DNA of 51,854 bases from an uncultured Oscillospiraceae bacterium (GTDB lineage: Bacteria > Bacillota > Clostridia > Oscillospirales > Oscillospiraceae): the NCBI GenBank assembly GCA_951801655.1, contig CATONV010000010.1, positions 1 to 51,854 on the forward strand, given 5' to 3'. The notes beneath the pieces are model-generated. The model saw only the letters and a list, made by a program, of their open reading frames with translations. It did not search any database and had not been told where the DNA came from. A program made the translations under genes and the position numbers. Shown one piece after another: positions 14,061 to 22,423 of the stretch (position 1 is the first letter of the stretch; each line of letters opens with the position of its first letter).

Positions 14061-15317
14061 TTATCGGATCTGTCCCCCGCCTTTTATCACATATTTGTAG
14101 GAACACAGCTCTCCCAGGCCCAAAGGTCCCCTTGCGTGCAATTTTTGTGTGGAAATTCCCATCTCACAGCCCAAGCCAAATTCCCCGCCGTCGGTAAAGC
14201 GGGTGGAGGCGTTCCAGTATACCGCCGCGCTGTCCACCTGGGCAAGGAACTGGCGGGCCGCCCCCTCATCAGCGGTGACGATGGCCTCGGAGTGGCCAGT
14301 GGAGTGGGCCCCGATGTGGCCCACGGCCTCCTCCAGGCTGTCCACCACCTTGACGGCCAGGATGTAGTCCAAAAACTCGGTATCGAAGTCGCCCGGTTCT
14401 GCGGGAGTACCGTCGATAATCTGGGCGGCCTCGGCGTCCAGCCGCAGCTGGACCGGGTGGCCATACCGGTTATTCTCCAGCCTCTCCTTCAGCCTGGGCA
14501 GAAACTCCCCGGCGACCTCCCGGTGAACCAGGCACACCTCGGCGGCGTTGCACACGCTGGGCCGGGAGCACTTGGCGTTCTCCACAATGTCCAGGGCCAT
14601 GTCCAGGTCCGCCGCCCGGTCCACATAGATGTGGCAGATACCGGTGCCCGTCTCCAGCACGGGGACGGCGGCGTTGTCCACGCAGGCCCGAATCAGCCCC
14701 GCGCCCCCCCGGGGGATGAGCAGATCCACATACCCCCGGGCGGCCATCAGCTCGTTGGCGGAGGCCCGGGAGGTGTCCTCCACCAGCTGGAGGGCGTCCT
14801 GGGGGAGCCCGGCGGCGGCCAGCCCCTCTCTCAGGGCGGCTACGATGGCGGCGGCGGACCGGTGGGCCTCCTTGCCGCAGCGCAGCACGCAGGAGGAGCC
14901 CGCCTTCAGGGCCAGGGCGGCGGCGTCGGAGGTGACATTGGGCCGGGACTCGTAGATGATAGCAATGACCCCCATGGGGACGGCCGTCTTCTCAATGACC
15001 AGCCCGTTGGGCCGTTCCGCCCGGCTGAGGACGGCCCCCGCCGGGTCGGGCAGCTGGGCCGCCTCCCGGATACCCTGTGCCATCCCCGCCACCCGGTCCG
15101 GGCTGAGGGCCAGTCGGTCCAGCATGACGTCGGAGACTGTCCCCCTGGCCGCCTCCATATCCTGAAGGTTGGCCGTCAAAATGTCCGCGCAGTGCGTCTC
15201 CAGGGCGTCGGCCATGGCCAGCAGGGCGCAGTTTTTCGCCTTGGTGTCTGCCAAGGACATGGCGCCCTTGGCGGCCTTGGCCTTTTGCAGCAGCTTTTGT
15301 GTTGTCATAGTTGTCAC
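14061..15317 (-). CDS. proA: Gamma-glutamyl phosphate reductase
   Basis: Second step of proline synthesis: NADPH-dependent reduction of glutamyl-5-phosphate to the semialdehyde. Family markers are [40 protein letters not shown] (in part), [21 protein letters not shown], the catalytic Cys in NAEVCLV-like [34 protein letters not shown] and the HARGPLGL ending. Its 418 aa is standard. It is separated from proB and proC by an intact lysE/lysR pair of divergent genes, so its expression is probably independent of them. Confidence 0.97.
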   Translation of the reverse strand: MTTMTTQKLLQKAKAAKGAMSLADTKAKNCALLAMADALETHCADILTANLQDMEAARGTVSDVMLDRLALSPDRVAGMAQGIREAAQLPDPAGAVLSRAERPNGLVIEKTAVPMGVIAIIYESRPNVTSDAAALALKAGSSCVLRCGKEAHRSAAAIVAALREGLAAAGLPQDALQLVEDTSRASANELMAARGYVDLLIPRGGAGLIRACVDNAAVPVLETGTGICHIYVDRAADLDMALDIVENAKCSRPSVCNAAEVCLVHREVAGEFLPRLKERLENNRYGHPVQLRLDAEAAQIIDGTPAEPGDFDTEFLDYILAVKVVDSLEEAVGHIGAHSTGHSEAIVTADEGAARQFLAQVDSAAVYWNASTRFTDGGEFGLGCEMGISTQKLHARGPLGLGELCSYKYVIKGGGQIR

Positions 15318-15339
15318 CTCATAAGGTAGAATTTCCCAA

Positions 15340-15400
15340 TTTTCAAAAAAACGCAGTTTTGCGGCAAAGTTCTTTCGGTTCCTTTTTTCAAGAAAGGTAC
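15340..15400. repeat. Short repeat with AAAACGCA and TTTCAAGAAA motifs
   Basis: AAAACGCAGTTTTGCG is followed by TTCTTTCGGTTCC and TTTTTTCAAGAAAGG. A related arrangement (AAAACGCATTTATG, then TTTTCTTTCAAGAAAAAGGAACC) lies at 41881-41943. Both sit directly beside gene ends. Family membership is tentative. Confidence 0.35.
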
Positions 15401-15419
15401 GCCTGCCCGGTGAGGGCCC

Positions 15420-16022
15420 TCAATGGGGCCACACCAGGCTGATTGCGCACAGGGCCAGCGAGAGAGCCATGGCGATGTCCACCTCTCTTCGATAGTTGGC
15501 GAAGAGAGACTGCATCGAGGCCCCAGCGAACAGCCACAACAGATTGCACAGCGGCCCGGTAAGAGGGAGGAAGATGCCCACCGCCAGCAGGGCCCACAGA
15601 GACCGGGAGTAGGGCAGCACGTAGCTGGACAGGGCGGCGAGGCAGAAAATGATAACTTTCACGTTGGTCAGGTTGACCAGCAGTCCTGTCAAAAAGGAGG
15701 GGGCCGCCGGGTCGTGGTCCGGGTCCGCGCCGCCGGGACGGAGGATATGCCAGGCCATCCACAGCAGGTAGGCCGCCCCCACCCAGGAGAGTATCCCCAC
15801 ATACTCGTTCAGCGCCGCTCCCAGCAGCCAGGTGAGGGCCACAGCCCCCATGGCGTCCAGGAAAAAGCCGCAGAACAGCCCCCGCCACTGCCTCAGCGCC
15901 GGCCCCCGGCCGTACCGCAGAGAGGCCCCCAGACAGCAGAGGTTGGCGGGGCCGGGGGTAATGGCCCCCACAAAGCAGTAGATCAAAAAGCTGGGAATCA
16001 AAGAAATCGGCATAACTGCCAC
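15420..16022 (-). CDS. LysE/RhtB-family amino acid exporter
   Basis: Membrane transporter, probably exporting amino acids or related metabolites. About six hydrophobic helices: residues 8-28, 43-66, 72-90, 109-134, 137-165 and 182-198. The family signature GAITPGPANLCCLGASLRYGR lies near residues 19-39 (the PGPANL core is diagnostic). The start is either 16022 or the internal ATG at 16013 (MPISLIPSF). It is divergent from a LysR regulator that probably controls it. An inserted position between proA and proB/proC suggests a link to proline or glutamate metabolites, but this is only context. Confidence 0.88.
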   Translation of the reverse strand: MAVMPISLIPSFLIYCFVGAITPGPANLCCLGASLRYGRGPALRQWRGLFCGFFLDAMGAVALTWLLGAALNEYVGILSWVGAAYLLWMAWHILRPGGADPDHDPAAPSFLTGLLVNLTNVKVIIFCLAALSSYVLPYSRSLWALLAVGIFLPLTGPLCNLLWLFAGASMQSLFANYRREVDIAMALSLALCAISLVWPH

Positions 16023-16065
16023 CGTCCTTTCTATGGTGGCTTTATCCTAGCAGAAAAAATATCAT

Positions 16066-16109
16066 TTGAAAAGCGAATGTTTTTAAAGTATACTATTGAT
16101 AAAATCAAT
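16066..16109 (+). promoter_or_regulatory. lysR promoter and LysR-type operator in the lysE/lysR divergent region
   Basis: TTGAAA (16066-16071), 17-bp spacer, TATACT (16089-16094) drives lysR. Just downstream ATTGAT AAA ATCAAT (16095-16109) is a perfect interrupted palindrome of the T-N11-A form bound by LysR proteins. On the other strand TTTTCA-17-TAGGAT can serve lysE. The layout fits autoregulation plus inducer-dependent activation. Confidence 0.65.
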
Positions 16110-16129
16110 GTGTCGTGGAGGCATTTCAT

Positions 16130-17014
16130 ATGGAACTAAAAAATCTCCGCACCTTTCAGACTGTTGTGGACCAGGGCAGCTACCAAAAGGCGGCGGACTG
16201 TCTGGGCTACACCCAGTCCACGGTTACCGTCCACATCCAGCAGCTGGAGGAGGAGTTGGGCGTTCCCCTCTTTGAGAGGACGGGCCGGCGGATGACCCTC
16301 ACCCAGGTGGGGCGGCAGGCCCTGACTCAGGCCCGGGAGCTGCTGCTGGCGGCGGAGAGGCTGTCTCAACTGGGGCAGGAGGGCCAGGCGCCCTCCGGCA
16401 CTCTGCGGGTGGACATGGCGGAAACCCTGCTGTGCTACAAGACACAGCCGGTGATCCAGAAATTCCGGAAGCTGGCCCCACAGGTGCGGCTCATTATCCG
16501 CAGCCGCAACTGCCTGGACATCGCGGAGAATGTTCGCTCCGGTGCCTGCGATCTGGGAGTGGGATACGATATGGACTGGAGCCGGGATGTACTGGAGGTG
16601 GAGCCCATGGGGGAGTATGAGGTGATCCTGCTGGCCTCTCCGGAGTTCCGCCACTCGGACTTTGTCACCGCTGGTCAGCGCAAGCCGGTATCGCTGGTCA
16701 CCGACGAGCCGGACAGCATCTTCCGCCGCCGCCTGGAGGACTACCTCCGGGAGAGGGACATCGCCCTGGACGCCACCCTGGAGCTGTGGAGTATCGAGAC
16801 CATCAAACGGTGCGTCATGTCCAACCTGGGCTTCACCTATTTGCCCCGGTTCGCTGCCCGGGGGGAGCTGGCGGAGGGCCGGCTGGTGGAGCTGGACGCC
16901 CCCATCTCCGGCGTCCGGTTCCCCACCCTGTGTGCCCGGCACAAAAACCGCTGGGTCACCCCGGCCATGGAGCTGTTCATGGAGCTGCTGCGGGAAAACC
17001 TGCGGGCAGGATAG
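16130..17014 (+). CDS. LysR-family transcriptional regulator
   Basis: Likely activator of the divergent lysE gene. The N-terminal winged HTH is typical (residues 1-60: LRTFQTVVDQGSYQKAADCL, then TQSTVTVHIQQLEEELGVPLFERTGR in sense), joined by a helix to an effector-binding domain (about 90-290) that starts LRVDMAETLLCYK. It starts at ATG 16130, 9 nt after GGAGG; the upstream in-frame codon at 16115 is not needed. 294 aa is normal. It ends 3 bp before the convergent proB stop. The effector is not predictable from sequence. Confidence 0.93.
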   Translation: MELKNLRTFQTVVDQGSYQKAADCLGYTQSTVTVHIQQLEEELGVPLFERTGRRMTLTQVGRQALTQARELLLAAERLSQLGQEGQAPSGTLRVDMAETLLCYKTQPVIQKFRKLAPQVRLIIRSRNCLDIAENVRSGACDLGVGYDMDWSRDVLEVEPMGEYEVILLASPEFRHSDFVTAGQRKPVSLVTDEPDSIFRRRLEDYLRERDIALDATLELWSIETIKRCVMSNLGFTYLPRFAARGELAEGRLVELDAPISGVRFPTLCARHKNRWVTPAMELFMELLRENLRAG

Positions 17015-17017
17015 CCG

Positions 17018-17785
17018 TTACCGTCTGCCCAAAAAGCGGGTGCCCACCGCCTTGCCCAAGGCGATGTCATATAGCCTCTCGGGGTATTCCCCATTGGTGA
17101 TGACCATGTCGCAGCCCCGGGCGGTAACCATCTTGGCGGCCCGGAGTTTGGTCTCCATGCCGCCGGTGGCCAGGTCGCTGCCTTTTCCCCCGGCCAGAGA
17201 CTCGATGTCCGGGGTGACCTCTTCCACGGTGGGGATGAGAACTGCCTCCGGATTTTTCCGGGGGTCGGCGGTGTACAGCCCTTCGATGTCGCTGAGGAGA
17301 ACCAGCAGGTCAGCCCCCACGGAGCAGGCCACGATGGCCCCCAGGGTGTCGTTGTCGCCTACCTTGATTTCAGCGGTGGCTACGGTGTCGTTCTCATTGA
17401 TGACGGGCAAAGCCCCCAGTTCCAGCAGCCGGGCCATGGTGTTCTCAAAATTCTGCCGCCGGTCGTCGTGGTCCACGTCCTCGCTGGTCAGCAGAATTTG
17501 GGCTACCGTGTGGTTATACTGGGAAAAGAGTCTGTCGTAGGTATACATCAGCTCGCACTGGCCCACGGCGGCGGCGGCCTGCTTGGTGGGCATGTCGGAG
17601 GGCTTGCCGGGCAGGTTCAGCTTACCCACCCCCATGCCAATGGCCCCGGAGGACACCAGAATCATCTCGTGCCCCGCGTTTTTCAGATCGGACAGCACCT
17701 TCACCAGCTCCTCTACATGGCGGATGTTCAGCCGCCCGGTGGCGTGGGCCAGGGTGGAGGTGCCTACTTTTACAACGATTCGCAT
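17018..17785 (-). CDS. proB: Glutamate 5-kinase
   Basis: First step of proline synthesis, phosphorylating glutamate with ATP. The amino-acid kinase fold is complete: VVKVGTSTLAH at the N-terminus, ILVSSGAIGMGVGKLNL, KQAAAAVGQCELM, LGALPVINENDTVA, GDNDTLGAIVA, LLSDIEGLYTADPRK and GGMETKLRAAK. At 255 aa it ends after the kinase domain and has no C-terminal PUA domain, a form known in some bacteria. It follows proC by 28 bp on the same strand and probably shares its transcript. Confidence 0.96.
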   Translation of the reverse strand: MRIVVKVGTSTLAHATGRLNIRHVEELVKVLSDLKNAGHEMILVSSGAIGMGVGKLNLPGKPSDMPTKQAAAAVGQCELMYTYDRLFSQYNHTVAQILLTSEDVDHDDRRQNFENTMARLLELGALPVINENDTVATAEIKVGDNDTLGAIVACSVGADLLVLLSDIEGLYTADPRKNPEAVLIPTVEEVTPDIESLAGGKGSDLATGGMETKLRAAKMVTARGCDMVITNGEYPERLYDIALGKAVGTRFLGRR

Positions 17786-17813
17786 AATTTGTGCTCCTTA
17801 TTACAATTTGTAT

Positions 17814-18623
17814 TTATTTCAGCTTCAGCGTCAGCGTCTTCTCATAGGCGGCGATTACTGCGTTCATGGCGGCGGCACGGAAGCCGCCCACTTCCAGGGC
17901 GCGGACGCCCTGAATGGTGGTGCCCCCGGGGGAGCACACAGCGTCCTTCAGAGAGCCGGGGTGCTGACTACTCTCCAGCACCATGCGGGCGGCGCCGGCC
18001 AGCATCTGGGCGGCGTAGGCCACGGCCTTGTCCCGGGGCAGGCCGCAGGCCACCCCGCCGTCGGCCAGAGACTCGATAAACAGGTAGGCGAAGGCGGGCC
18101 CGCAGCCGGACACGGCGCTGGCCGCGTCGATGAGACCCTCGGGGGCGGTGTCCACCAGGCCGGCGGGAGAGATGAGTGCGGCGAAGTCATCCAGCTCCTG
18201 CACGGTCACATCCTTTCCGCAGTACTGCACCACCCCGGCGCCAATGGCGGCGGGGGTATTGGGCATCATGCGGATCACGGGGCAGTCCATGTCTAAAAGG
18301 TCCTGAATGCGGTCACAGGTCAGCCCGGCGGCCATGGTGACCAGAATGAACCGGTCCTCCCGCTTGCGCAGGATGTGTTCCAGGGGGTCCAGCACCAGCT
18401 GCATCATCTGGGGTTTCACGCCCAGAAAGATCAACTGGGCGGTGCGGGCGATCTCCTCGTTGCTGGAGACAACCGCGTCGGGCAGCTCCGCCGCCAGGGC
18501 CGCCGCCTTGGCCGGGGTGCGGTTGGACAGCAGTATGGTCTGCGCCAAAGAACTTTTGGCCGCCGCCTTGGCAATGGCGGAGCCCATATTGCCGGTGCCG
18601 ATAAAACCGATGGTTTGATACAT
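17814..18623 (-). CDS. proC: Pyrroline-5-carboxylate reductase
   Basis: Final step of proline synthesis, NAD(P)H-dependent reduction of P5C. The Rossmann motif GFIGTGNMGSAIAKA opens the protein; FLGVKPQMM, VTMAAGL, RMMPNTPAAIGAG and the C-terminal SGCGPAFAYLFIESLADGGV and SPGGTTIQGVRALE blocks are diagnostic. 269 aa is standard. AGGAGGAACATAACT precedes the ATG at 18623. First gene of the proC-proB unit. Confidence 0.97.
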   Translation of the reverse strand: MYQTIGFIGTGNMGSAIAKAAAKSSLAQTILLSNRTPAKAAALAAELPDAVVSSNEEIARTAQLIFLGVKPQMMQLVLDPLEHILRKREDRFILVTMAAGLTCDRIQDLLDMDCPVIRMMPNTPAAIGAGVVQYCGKDVTVQELDDFAALISPAGLVDTAPEGLIDAASAVSGCGPAFAYLFIESLADGGVACGLPRDKAVAYAAQMLAGAARMVLESSQHPGSLKDAVCSPGGTTIQGVRALEVGGFRAAAMNAVIAAYEKTLTLKLK

Positions 18624-18661
18624 AGTTATGTTCCTCCTTATTTGGAGATTTTTTCTTTCCT

Positions 18662-18670
18662 ATTATAGCA
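18662..18670 (-). promoter_or_regulatory. Extended -10 promoter for proC-proB
   Basis: On the minus strand TGCTATAAT (extended -10, 18662-18670), 39 bp upstream of proC; the -35 region is weak. Confidence 0.5.
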
Positions 18671-18693
18671 TACGCGTCAAGGGGTATCGCCCG

Positions 18694-18772
18694 GTAGGGG
18701 CGGCTATCAGCTGACCGTCCCATAGAAAAAAGAATTTTCTGGAGAAATGGGCGGATCATATCCGCCCCTGCA
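18694..18772. repeat. GTAGGGGCGG palindromic element
   Basis: GTAGGGGCGGCTATCAG at one end and GGCGGATCATATCCGCCCCTGC at the other form long inverted ends (first 20 nt of each match best). Same subfamily as 27932-28006 and 37091-37160. Lies between the divergent proC and gntR promoters. Confidence 0.75.
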
Positions 18773-18813
18773 AAATACCTTTCCTCATTAAACAAATCTT
18801 AAGAAAACCTTAA

Positions 18814-18865
18814 TTGTATTTTTCCCGGCCCTGCGATATACTGACCGTACTAATACACTTAGTAC
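18814..18865 (+). promoter_or_regulatory. GntR/YtrA-type promoter and operator
   Basis: TTGTAT (18814-18819), 17-bp spacer, TATACT (18837-18842). Over the start point lies GTACTAA TACAC TTAGTAC (18847-18865), a perfect 7-bp inverted repeat with 5-bp spacer, like the GTACTA...TAGTAC sites of YtrA-subfamily regulators. It implies autorepression of the gntR-ABC operon. Confidence 0.85.
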
Positions 18866-18889
18866 AGTATCCGGAAAGGAGGAGCTGTG

Positions 18890-19264
18890 ATGTTGAATTT
18901 AGACTACAGAGATGCCCGACCCATCTATGAGCAGGTCAAGGACGGACTGCGGCGGCTGATGGTCACCGGTGTCATCCAGGAGGGGGAGAAGCTGCCCTCT
19001 GTGCGCACCATGGCCGGGACGCTGGCCATCAATCCCAACACCATCCAGCGGGCCTACGAGGCGCTGGAGGCGGAGGGGTATGTCTACTCGGTGCCCGGCA
19101 AGGGCTCCTTCGCCGCCCCCAACACGGGGGTGGACGAGGGGCGAAAACACGAACTGCTCCAGACCTTCGACCAGACGGCGGGGGAGCTGCTGTTCCTTGG
19201 TGTCAGCGGCCAGGAGCTCTGGGCCCGAATTCGGGCCTTGGAAGGGGGAGAGGCAAATGATTAA
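18890..19264 (+). CDS. GntR-family regulator, YtrA subfamily
   Basis: A winged-HTH repressor with a short C-terminal dimerisation helix region rather than an effector domain, typical of YtrA proteins controlling ABC transporters. Residues 8-70 hold the HTH: PIYEQVKDGLRRLMVTG, KLPSVRTMAGTLAINPNTIQRAYEAL (in part) and EGYVYSVPGKGSFA. The ATG at 18890 is preferred over GTG 18887; AAAGGAGGAG lies upstream. Its stop overlaps the ABC gene start by 8 bp, so the three genes form one operon under the palindrome at 18847-18865. Confidence 0.94.
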   Translation: MLNLDYRDARPIYEQVKDGLRRLMVTGVIQEGEKLPSVRTMAGTLAINPNTIQRAYEALEAEGYVYSVPGKGSFAAPNTGVDEGRKHELLQTFDQTAGELLFLGVSGQELWARIRALEGGEAND

Positions 19265-20159
19265 GGTACTCAACGTGGTAAAGACCTTCGACGGCTTTCG
19301 GGCCCTGGACGGCCTGACCATGACGGCGGAGAAGGGCTCCATCTACGGTCTGGTAGGCCCCAACGGGGCGGGCAAGTCCACCATTCTGCGGCATATCATG
19401 GGCATCTACCGCCCGGATTCCGGCTCTGTGCTGGTGGACGGCGACCAGGTCTACGAAAACCCGGCGGTGAAGGCCAAGATTGCCGCCATTCCCGACGAGC
19501 TGTACTACTTCAACTCCGCCTCCACCCGGGACATGATGCGTTTCTACCGGGGGATGTACCCCAACTTCGACGTGAAGCGGTACGAGGCCCTGGCCGAGGC
19601 CTTCCCCGAGGTGGACGAGAAGCAGCCCATCCGGCGGCTGTCCAAGGGGATGCAGAAGCAGTCCGCCTTCCGGCTGGCCCTGTGCTGCAATCCGGAGGTG
19701 CTGGTGCTGGACGAGCCGGTGGACGGCCTGGACCCGGTGATGCGCCGGCAGGTGTGGTCCCTGCTCATGGGGGACGTGGCCCAGCGGGGAACCACCGTGC
19801 TGGTGTCCTCCCACAACCTGCGGGAGCTGGAGGACGTGTGCGATCATGTGGGCATCCTGTCCCACGGCAAGGTGCTGCTGGAACGGTCCCTCACCGATCT
19901 CCAGGACAATGTGGTCAAACTTCAAATCGCCTTTGCCGACGGGGAGCTGCCCCAGCTGCCCAAGGATCTGAACGTTCTCCACACCTCTCAGATCGGCCGG
20001 GTGTTCACCCTCATTGTCCGGGGCAGCCCGGCGGAGATCAAAACCCGCATGGCGGGCTACGCCCCTATCCTCATGGAGGCCCTGCCTCTGACACTGGAGG
20101 AAATCTTTATCTATGAACTGGGAGGTGAGGACTATGCGGTCCGCGACATCGTACTTTAA
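19257..20159 (+). CDS. ABC transporter ATP-binding protein
   Basis: Energises the partner permease. Walker A is GPNGAGKST (near residue 37), the signature region is RRLSKGMQKQ (a non-LSGGQ variant usual in this group), Walker B is VLVLDEPVDGLDP and the switch His is in LVSSHNL. The C-terminal 80 residues are a variable extension after the ATPase core. 300 aa. It starts at ATG 19257, inside the end of gntR, with GGGGGAGAGG upstream. Its 3' end overlaps the permease start by 26 bp. Confidence 0.95.
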   Translation: MIKVLNVVKTFDGFRALDGLTMTAEKGSIYGLVGPNGAGKSTILRHIMGIYRPDSGSVLVDGDQVYENPAVKAKIAAIPDELYYFNSASTRDMMRFYRGMYPNFDVKRYEALAEAFPEVDEKQPIRRLSKGMQKQSAFRLALCCNPEVLVLDEPVDGLDPVMRRQVWSLLMGDVAQRGTTVLVSSHNLRELEDVCDHVGILSHGKVLLERSLTDLQDNVVKLQIAFADGELPQLPKDLNVLHTSQIGRVFTLIVRGSPAEIKTRMAGYAPILMEALPLTLEEIFIYELGGEDYAVRDIVL

Positions 20160-22086
20160 CTCCACCCTCTACCGCAAGACCCTGGCCCGCTTCTGGCCCC
20201 TGTGGGGGCTGTACGGCCTGATCTGGCTGTTTTTCATCCCGCTGAATATGCTCAACATGTATTTCAGCCGCTACATGAGCAGCGAGCCCCAGCGCCGTCT
20301 GCTGATTCGTGCGGTAGATCTTCCTGAAATGGCCACCTTTGGACTGTACCTCGCCGCCTTTTTCGCCATCCTGTGCGCCATGGCGGTGTTCGGCTACCTG
20401 TACAACAGCCGCTCCGCCTGCTGGACCCACGCCCTGCCCATGCGCCGGGAGGCCCTGTTTGCCACCCAGTATCTGGCCGGACTCAGCTTTCTGCTGCTGC
20501 CCCAGCTGGCCGTGGCGGGGCTCACCGCCGCCGTCGAGGTCTCCTTCCTGCCCATGGACAACTGGGGCGCGGCCCTGTCCGCCCTGGGGGTCTGGCTGCT
20601 GGCTCAGAGCGGAATCTGCCTGTTTTTCTTCTCCTTCGCCGCCTTCTGCGCCATGTTCACCGGCCACATTCTGGCCCTGCCCGCCTTTTATGGCATCCTC
20701 AACATTCTGGTGGAAGTCATCTACTCTCTGATTGACGCCCTGATGATGGAATTTTTCTTCGGCTATTCCGGTTCCCCCGGTGCCGGCAGGATCGCGGAGT
20801 ACCTCACCCCGACTTACGCCCTGAAGGACGCGCTGGTGGTGTTTGGCAGCGTCGACGAGGGGACATATTACCTCTCCCCGGGTACTGTGGCCGCCTACGC
20901 CGGAGTGGGCGTCCTGCTGGCCCTGGCTTCCCTGTACGTCTACCGCCGCCGCCACGCGGAGACCGCCGGGGACGTGGTGGCCGTGGCAGTGGTGCGGCCC
21001 CTGTTCAAATACGGCGTGTCCTTCTGCGCCGGGCTGTGCCTGGGCATGTTCACCTCCGCCTTCTTCAGCTGGAACACCATGTCCATCCTGATCCCCTTCG
21101 TTCTGATCTGGTCGGTGGTGGGCTACTTCGCGGCGGAGATGCTGCTGAAAAAATCCTTCCGGGTGTTCAAGGCCTGGAAGGGATCGGCAGTCATGGCTGC
21201 CGTGATGCTGGTGCTGTGCCTGGCCTGTATGGCGGACCTGTTCGGCGTGGCCGTCCGGGTGCCCGATGCGGACCGGGTGGAGAAACTGTCGGTCACCCTG
21301 GATATGGGCTACCCTAACGACAGCGGCAGGGCCTACTCCGCCGTCCTCACCGACCCGGAGAGCATCCAGAAGTTCATCGACCTGCACCAGGCCATCGTAG
21401 ACGACCGGGACCGGCTGAACGGAGAGAGTCGGAATTATAAGGCCGGCAACGACTACACCTGGCTTCATTTGCAGTACACCCTGAAGGGGGGCTCCGCCCT
21501 GAACCGGCAGTACCGCAGTATCCCCCTCTACCGGGAGGACGTCGACAAAGAGGGCACCATGGCCAACCTGGTGAAGGGACTCTATGAGGACCGGGACCTG
21601 GTGGCCGAGGCCTACGGCTTTGACGACTTCCTGAAGGACGGCCGCCTCACCGGGGCCTGGCTGGACCGGCTCAACAACGCCGAGGGCGAGTGGGAGTACA
21701 ACGTCTATGTGGACGACTACGCCCGGGAGCTTTGGGATGCGGTGCAGGCCGACTTTGCCGAGGGGACCATCGGTGTGCGCTACCTGTTCGACATGGACCC
21801 CGAACGCAGGGTCAACACCGGCCCCACCGACCTGACCTTCAGTGTCACAGCCTACCAGCAGCCTGCCTCCGACCAGGAGGGCTATTCCGTCCAGGTCAGC
21901 CCCGGCGGCTACAACATCGACAATTCGCTCACCATCACCCTCACCCCCCAGGCGCGGCACACCCTGGCCGCCCTGGAAAAAACCGGCATCTTTGAGGAGG
22001 GCTACTCCCTGGCAGAGTATGAGACGGACTATACCCCTCAGTACCCCGAGACAGCCACCGGAAACGGGTGGGAGATTGTGTACTGA
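20134..22086 (+). CDS. ABC transporter permease with large C-terminal domain (650 aa)
   Basis: ABC-2-like membrane subunit of the GntR-controlled transporter. Hydrophobic helices occur at about residues 20-42, 63-88, 107-130, 148-172, 175-205, 250-272, 294-318, 320-343 and 355-375. The last is followed by about 270 residues of soluble sequence, likely outside the membrane. This resembles permeases carrying a DUF6449-type C-terminal region in Clostridia (recollection). Start at ATG 20134 (MRSATSYFNS) after GGGAGGTGAGG. Substrate unknown; YtrA-type systems often respond to cell-wall or membrane stress. Confidence 0.85.
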   Translation: MRSATSYFNSTLYRKTLARFWPLWGLYGLIWLFFIPLNMLNMYFSRYMSSEPQRRLLIRAVDLPEMATFGLYLAAFFAILCAMAVFGYLYNSRSACWTHALPMRREALFATQYLAGLSFLLLPQLAVAGLTAAVEVSFLPMDNWGAALSALGVWLLAQSGICLFFFSFAAFCAMFTGHILALPAFYGILNILVEVIYSLIDALMMEFFFGYSGSPGAGRIAEYLTPTYALKDALVVFGSVDEGTYYLSPGTVAAYAGVGVLLALASLYVYRRRHAETAGDVVAVAVVRPLFKYGVSFCAGLCLGMFTSAFFSWNTMSILIPFVLIWSVVGYFAAEMLLKKSFRVFKAWKGSAVMAAVMLVLCLACMADLFGVAVRVPDADRVEKLSVTLDMGYPNDSGRAYSAVLTDPESIQKFIDLHQAIVDDRDRLNGESRNYKAGNDYTWLHLQYTLKGGSALNRQYRSIPLYREDVDKEGTMANLVKGLYEDRDLVAEAYGFDDFLKDGRLTGAWLDRLNNAEGEWEYNVYVDDYARELWDAVQADFAEGTIGVRYLFDMDPERRVNTGPTDLTFSVTAYQQPASDQEGYSVQVSPGGYNIDNSLTITLTPQARHTLAALEKTGIFEEGYSLAEYETDYTPQYPETATGNGWEIVY

Positions 22087-22097
22087 GTGCCCAAAGG

Positions 22098-22283
22098 CCC
22101 CTTTTGAAAGGGACTCCGCCCGGAGGGCGGTGGGGATTGCATTTCGCGCAGCGAAATATGCGAAGCAAACTAAATTTGCAAAACCTTATTTATTTCATCC
22201 ATTTTGCCTTCGGCAAAATACAATCCTCCGCCCCAGCGTGCGCGCTGGGGCCCCTCCTTTTAAAAGGAGGCTGGTCCTGCGGG
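22098..22283. repeat. Dispersed palindromic element, intergenic copy
   Basis: About 185 bp bounded by CCTTTTGAAAGG and CCTCCTTTTAAAAGGAGGC. Inside are ATTTCGC/GCGAAAT, ATTTTGCC/GGCAAAAT and CCCCAGC/GCTGGGG hairpins. The same blocks occur in the same order within mutL (2182-2370). It contains no gene on either strand that can be supported. It fills most of the 337-bp gap between the permease and thiolase genes. Confidence 0.88.
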
Positions 22284-22324
22284 AGACGAGGGCTTCTTTC
22301 ACCCAAAAATGCCAGAAAATCATA

Positions 22325-22353
22325 TTGCTTTTTAAACGGGTCTCCGGTATAAT
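22325..22353 (+). promoter_or_regulatory. Thiolase promoter
   Basis: TTGCTT (22325-22330), 17-bp spacer, TATAAT (22348-22353), 71 bp before the start codon. Confidence 0.78.
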
Positions 22354-22423
22354 GAGGGACAAGAGCGGTTATCCCGGGCGCTGACCCCAGCGTCCTACTA
22401 AATTTTAGGAGGTAACACCCATT

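Noticed and set aside
20107-21960. 617-codon minus-strand frame opposite the ABC permease
   Set aside because: Shadow of a GC-rich gene: low-complexity G/V/H/Q composition, no domains, no ribosome binding site, and the plus-strand protein is a clear transporter subunit in an operon.
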